From NCBI RefSeq assembly GCF_023701945.1, contig NZ_JABAEF010000012.1, forward strand, positions 19,922-83,921: DNA of 64,000 nucleotides. The letters are read 5' to 3'. Below are positions 61,011-64,000 of the stretch, one piece after another (the first letter of the stretch is position 1; every line of letters begins with the position of its first letter). Origin of the DNA: Rhizobium sp. CG5 (lineage in GTDB: Bacteria; Pseudomonadota; Alphaproteobacteria; Rhizobiales; Rhizobiaceae). The notes under the pieces were generated by a model that was not told the origin of the DNA, searched no databases, and saw nothing but the letters and a program-made list of their open reading frames with translations. The position numbers and the translations under genes were made by a program.

Positions 61011-61211
61011 ATGCCAGACCATGGGAAGAAGGATGAGGGCGAAGCCGGCGACGCTGGCTCGATCGGGGAAATGGCGGACGACAATGAAACGTTTGGCGAT
61101 GCACTGTCAAAGGTGGGATTCGAGTGGGCCAAGGTCGGCCGCAAGATCGTATCCCAGGGGAAACGCAGGGAAAGTCTGAAGAGGTGGGGTTCCAAGGAGC
61201 CGGACAAGTAG
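61011..61211 (+). CDS. Possible small protein
   Basis: This 66-residue frame starts at ATG 61011 behind CGGAG and is hydrophilic and rich in Lys, Gly and Glu (MPDHGKKDEGEAGDAGSIGE). No family is recognised. Its good start signal and location between two supported genes are the only evidence, so it may not be real. Confidence 0.35.
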   Translation: MPDHGKKDEGEAGDAGSIGEMADDNETFGDALSKVGFEWAKVGRKIVSQGKRRESLKRWGSKEPDK

Positions 61212-61223
61212 AACTTCGGTGCG

Positions 61224-61838
61224 CTATTGTGGGTCGCTTCCCGGGACGACCGAACCGTAGGCGCTGGGGCTGGTGAGCTTGGGCAGAGCCTTTTCGTGCG
61301 GGTCGGGCTCGGTTGGATCGAAATAGGGTAGCGGCACCTCGAAACCGGGATCCACGAACCATCGTGCCTTCATGGGATGATACACGCCAGGCAGACGGAA
61401 ATGCTCGTTGATCTCGAGAAAATCGTTGACGTTCGCTGTGAGGATCGGCATTCGGTGGACGATGGCGACGGCCGATATCATCAAATCGTGTCCGAGCCTG
61501 TTGCTCTTCTGGCCGTGCTGAACGGTCCACATGTGCCGGAGGCTGGGAACAGATGTCATCCCGGCGTAGATCGTTGCCACCTCTGTGGTCATTTCCGGAA
61601 ACGGAAACGCGATGGAGATGAGTTCATCGACCCAGTTGGTGATAAGAAGCGCTCTATGGGGATCGTCCTTCACCCGGAGGTGGGCTCCGCGCTGCAGTTC
61701 TGCTATGACCGGATAGCAGAGCGCAAGACGATGTGTGCCGACTCGCAAAAGCCAGGGGCGCAGTCCCGGCGGCGATTTCACACGGCCCATAAGGCTGACG
61801 ATATCCGTATCCATTAGAAGAATAGGGTCTGTCCGCAC
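61224..61838 (-). CDS. PIN-domain (VapC-like) protein
   Basis: The 204-residue frame starts at GTG 61838 (MRTDPILLMDTDI), or alternatively at ATG 61814. The PIN acidic residues are seen in LMDTDIVSLM, the glutamate of VIAELQRG, LGHDLMISA and ILTANVNDF, the pattern of VapC-type ribonucleases. A Pro-rich C-terminal extension (PYFDPTEPDPHEKALPKL) is longer than in standard VapC. The likely partner is divergently encoded at 61947. A toxin role is probable, not shown. Confidence 0.75.
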   Translation of the reverse strand: MRTDPILLMDTDIVSLMGRVKSPPGLRPWLLRVGTHRLALCYPVIAELQRGAHLRVKDDPHRALLITNWVDELISIAFPFPEMTTEVATIYAGMTSVPSLRHMWTVQHGQKSNRLGHDLMISAVAIVHRMPILTANVNDFLEINEHFRLPGVYHPMKARWFVDPGFEVPLPYFDPTEPDPHEKALPKLTSPSAYGSVVPGSDPQ

Positions 61839-61946
61839 TGTAAAAACCTGTCGTCAGGGATCTTTATGTTGATTAACTTCGAAGTGGGATTCAATTCGAT
61901 CATTATACTGCTTAGGCTGGCATGAAGTCGTCCGAGGGAGGCCCAG

Positions 61947-62150
61947 ATGACGCATAACTCCGATTGGCAGAGACACGAGGCCGAGGCCCGCATCCAGGAG
62001 GTTCTGGACGCGGCTAAAGCACGCGGCACTCAGAGAGTGGTCGACACCGACGGCAGATTTGACGTGACGTTCGTACCTGGGAAACGGACACTGGAAGAGT
62101 TGTTCTCCCGTCCCGGTCCCCTTCCGGACGATGACGATATCAATCTCTAA
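61947..62150 (+). CDS. Phd/YefM-like antitoxin candidate
   Basis: The 67-residue protein follows a GAGGGAGG site. It reads HEAEARIQEVLDAAKARGTQ, then VPGKRTLEELFSRPGPLPDD, like the DNA-binding and toxin-binding parts of Phd-type antitoxins. It is divergent from the PIN gene with a 108-base spacer, which is unusual since such pairs are mostly co-directional. The pairing is inferred. Confidence 0.55.
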   Translation: MTHNSDWQRHEAEARIQEVLDAAKARGTQRVVDTDGRFDVTFVPGKRTLEELFSRPGPLPDDDDINL

Positions 62151-63171
62151 TCAAGTTTTCTGCAACTACGGTGCGGAACCGTAACCGGCGATGGCAAAAC
62201 CAACAAGATGGGGGGGGCGATTTTCGATTACTTCGGCCTACCGCACTGGTTGAAATGATTGAATCGTTGGCGCCGACGGTGACGGAAATTCGCAAAAGCA
62301 CCGTACAAGCTTCTCGTTTGCAGGAGCAGCGCCATTACCGTCCCGTATCCTCACTTCCCTTACCGGAGGTGGGAGGGCTTTGCGCGGCTCAATCCGCCAC
62401 AGCGAGCTGATGTCAGGGTGGCTCAGATGCGGCGCTCTGCGATTAGTCTCGTCAAGGAACAACGACCTGGATCGCGAAAATGGCGATGGGTAACGGTCGC
62501 TGCTTCGAGGCTTGAACCGATCAGTTCCGCTGCGGCGCATCAAGGAAAGAAACTGAACTATGGCAAAGGCCTCAGATCAATCTGGGGGCAGTGAAGATAA
62601 CGCAATCGATTGGAGATCTTTGGCATTGATGCTCCCCAGCGGGGTCAGCCGGTTGAAAGGAGTTATTCTATCCTTGTGCTAAAGGTATTTAGAGCAATTC
62701 CAGCAAAATTGGGATCCGGTTTCCCGTTCGGAATTGCGTTAAAACAAAGAGATAGAGCACTGCAGGCGCTTCTGTTTTCGCCGGAATTTCTCAAGTTGGC
62801 CCCGTTGCAGGCGATTCCGTCGAGCGAGGAAGCCGGAGTTCTCCATGTCAGGGGTTGCTTCAGGCTGCATCCCATAATCGTGCCGGCGAGGCAGGATCGA
62901 TCGGGATCCTTTTCGGACGATGCCGCGATGGATGGTCAATCCGCCGCGATGCGCGACCAGACATGAAAGCGAGATGGTTGCTACCGTCGGGATGTTGTAT
63001 CCCGGCTTCGCGTGCCTCAGGAAATTGCAGGCCCACAATTGACGTCCGTGAGTTTGTTCTCTATATGGTCCAGACATGAGAAAACTCCGAACCCTCACCC
63101 TCCGAATACGATGACGGATCACGGGACCGATCCCGTGGAGCCACAAGTTCCGTATTCTTGGAGTGATGGTC
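62151..63171. other. Long gene-poor region before the second TnsA-like gene
   Basis: About one kilobase with no supported gene. It contains the RIME-type repeat (62691-62758), short frames without start signals, a run GGGGGGGG near 62211, and a small palindrome CACGGG/CCCGTG (63120-63125/63132-63137) about 35 bases ahead of the next gene. It looks like decayed or regulatory sequence. Confidence 0.45.
62691..62758. repeat. RIME-type rhizobial intergenic palindrome
   Basis: The element runs from AGAGCAATTCCAGC to AACAAAGAGATAGAGC and has 8-bp inverted arms GCAATTCC (62694-62701) and GGAATTGC (62730-62737) with an inner GGGA/TCCC pair. This strongly resembles the abundant rhizobial intergenic mosaic element as I remember it, and supports a Rhizobiales origin. 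Confidence 0.75.
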
Positions 63172-63798
63172 ATGAAGACTGGATTCGCGCATGCCGCAGG
63201 CGATGATGCTTGCGATTTCCGCAATATTTACAAGCCCTACCCGCCATACCTGACTTTGAAATGCATCGGAGATCCGCTGTTCCGCAGCCAGCGTGTCCGA
63301 GATTACGCGTGCCTGCTCGACCTTGACCCGGACGTCATCTCCTGGAGATGCACGCCGGAAGCGATCGTCAACCAGAGCGGGGCCGCCCGGCCACGATGGT
63401 GGCATGTCGACCTGGCCGTCGAAACGTCGTCCGAGGCGCGCTTAGTCGAGATCTGGCAGACAAGTACCGGAGGACCCTCCTGGCTTCCAAGGGTCGCCGA
63501 ACAGATGGGCTACCGGCTCCAGCCCGTTTCGATGCTCGAGCTCGATCAGATTCGTCTCCAAAACTCCAAGGACCTTATGCGGTACGTCGGTTCCGAGGTG
63601 CCTCTCGGGGATCGCGTGCGAATCTTTGCCGCACTGGATGAGATGGGCACGCTGACCCTGACCGAATGCCTTTCCGCAATTCGCGAGAGCAAATCCATGC
63701 ACACCATCGCTTCGATGGTCCTTTCTGGACTTCTCGAAGTAGATCTTGATGCCGCGCTCATCGGTCCGGACACCGTGGTCCGCCGCGCCGCGAAGTAG
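63172..63798 (+). CDS. Second TnsA-like protein, degenerate active site
   Basis: ATG 63172 (MKTGFAHAAGDDACDFRN) has GGAG nine bases upstream; the GTG and ATG at 63163 and 63166 are too close to it. The 208-residue product follows the TnsA-fold pattern: SQRVRDYACLLDLDPDVISW (39-58), RWWHVDLAVET (Asp80) and ARLVEIWQT (Glu93). The helix glutamate and final Lys of the nuclease motif are absent. A winged-helix-like C-terminal region (MGTLTLTECLSAIR, VLSGLLEVDL) follows. It may be structural or inactive, or belong to another element. Confidence 0.55.
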   Translation: MKTGFAHAAGDDACDFRNIYKPYPPYLTLKCIGDPLFRSQRVRDYACLLDLDPDVISWRCTPEAIVNQSGAARPRWWHVDLAVETSSEARLVEIWQTSTGGPSWLPRVAEQMGYRLQPVSMLELDQIRLQNSKDLMRYVGSEVPLGDRVRIFAALDEMGTLTLTECLSAIRESKSMHTIASMVLSGLLEVDLDAALIGPDTVVRRAAK

Positions 63799-63808
63799 GG
63801 AGGCGGCC

Positions 63809-64000
63809 ATGTCCAGGACACCAGTCCAGCGTCCCGCGACGCTGGAAACCCTCACCTATGCCTACGCCATCCGTGTCGCCCTGCGGCGCTGCGGTATCTA
63901 TGTGAAGGTCTCGGAATCCGATCGGGGAGCGGCGATCGTGTTTCCACAGGACGCCAACTTCGAGGCCTATGAGGTCGCGCTCGGACAGGAGCTCAAGAAG
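63809..64000 (+). CDS. Unidentified protein, cut by window edge
   Basis: An open frame of 64 codons starts at ATG 63809 (MSRTPVQRPATLETLTYAYA) behind GGGAGG and is still open at the last base. It lies ten bases after the second TnsA-like gene, so they probably form an operon. The visible part has helical character with basic residues (RVALRRCGIYVKVSES) and is not enough to name it. Confidence 0.55.
   Translation, partial: MSRTPVQRPATLETLTYAYAIRVALRRCGIYVKVSESDRGAAIVFPQDANFEAYEVALGQELKK

Larger units (their letters stand above)
49554..64000. mobile_element. Tn7-like transposon, left end and core genes; right end not seen
   Basis: A leftward operon of TnsA-like, TnsB, TnsC/TniB and TniQ proteins ends about 100 bases from an array of ACTGGCCAA motifs, as expected for a Tn7-like element end. 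The outer boundary is not fixed: I see no certain terminal TG trinucleotide and no target duplication. The right boundary is outside the window or unrecognised, so genes right of 55.9 kb are only possible cargo. No TnsE or CRISPR genes are seen. Confidence 0.6.

Noticed and set aside
62663-62875. Short minus-strand open frame
   Set aside because: It is the translation of the RIME-type palindrome, a frequent false gene in rhizobial annotation.
48317-64000. CRISPR array or CRISPR-associated transposon parts
   Set aside because: TniQ-type transposons sometimes carry CRISPR genes, but no regularly spaced repeats or Cas proteins are visible in this window.

Overview
The window is a 64 kb piece of an alphaproteobacterial chromosome, most likely Rhizobiaceae (Rhizobium/Agrobacterium/Ensifer group). 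Three things point there: the gene order tuf-trnW-secE-nusG-rplKAJL-rpoBC followed by rpsLG-fusA-tuf and the S10, spc and alpha operons; the protein sequences themselves; and a rhizobial intergenic palindrome (RIME-type) at about 62.7 kb. The assignment rests on recognition by eye, not on a database search.

Region 1 (1-35.4 kb) is the core transcription and translation cluster. It starts inside one tuf gene, continues through tRNA-Trp(CCA), secE, nusG, rplKAJL and rpoBC, then a short interruption (a di-haem cytochrome c peroxidase and a small minus-strand gene), then rpsL, rpsG, fusA, a second tuf, and the S10-spc-alpha series through secY, adk, rpsM, rpsK, rpoA and rplQ. Several intrinsic terminators or strong hairpins divide it into transcription units, including one between rpsQ and rplN and stacked hairpins ahead of rplJ. 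RpoB carries Leu at codon 542, the position of E. coli Ser531, in an otherwise normal rifampicin region. This is the classic rifampicin-resistance substitution.

Region 2 (35.4-48.3 kb) is ordinary chromosome: a secreted hypothetical protein, the periplasmic methionine sulfoxide reductase pair msrPQ, ilvD, an endonuclease/exonuclease/phosphatase-family gene broken by an in-frame amber codon, an LprI-like protein, a membrane-anchored methyltransferase, an HtrA/Deg protease coupled to rarA, DUF1883 and DUF1036 proteins, and a BrnT-type toxin with a helix-turn-helix antitoxin.

Region 3 (48.3-64 kb) is accessory DNA. A palindrome-rich gap and an A+T-rich DUF4145 gene lead into one end of a Tn7-like transposon, seen as repeated ACTGGCCAA motifs and an intrinsic terminator. 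The transposition operon runs leftwards toward that end: a TnsA-like protein, TnsB (DD35E), TnsC/TniB ATPase and TniQ. To the right lie two small helical proteins, an unrecognised 226-residue protein, a solitary cytosine-5 DNA methyltransferase with a long extra N-terminal part, a divergent PIN/Phd-like pair, a RIME-type repeat, a second TnsA-like protein with a degenerate active site, and a gene cut by the window edge. The right end of the transposon is not visible, so whether these genes are its cargo is an inference. The TnsA-like gene of the operon carries an altered nuclease motif, and together with the second TnsA-like protein this is the most unusual system in the window.
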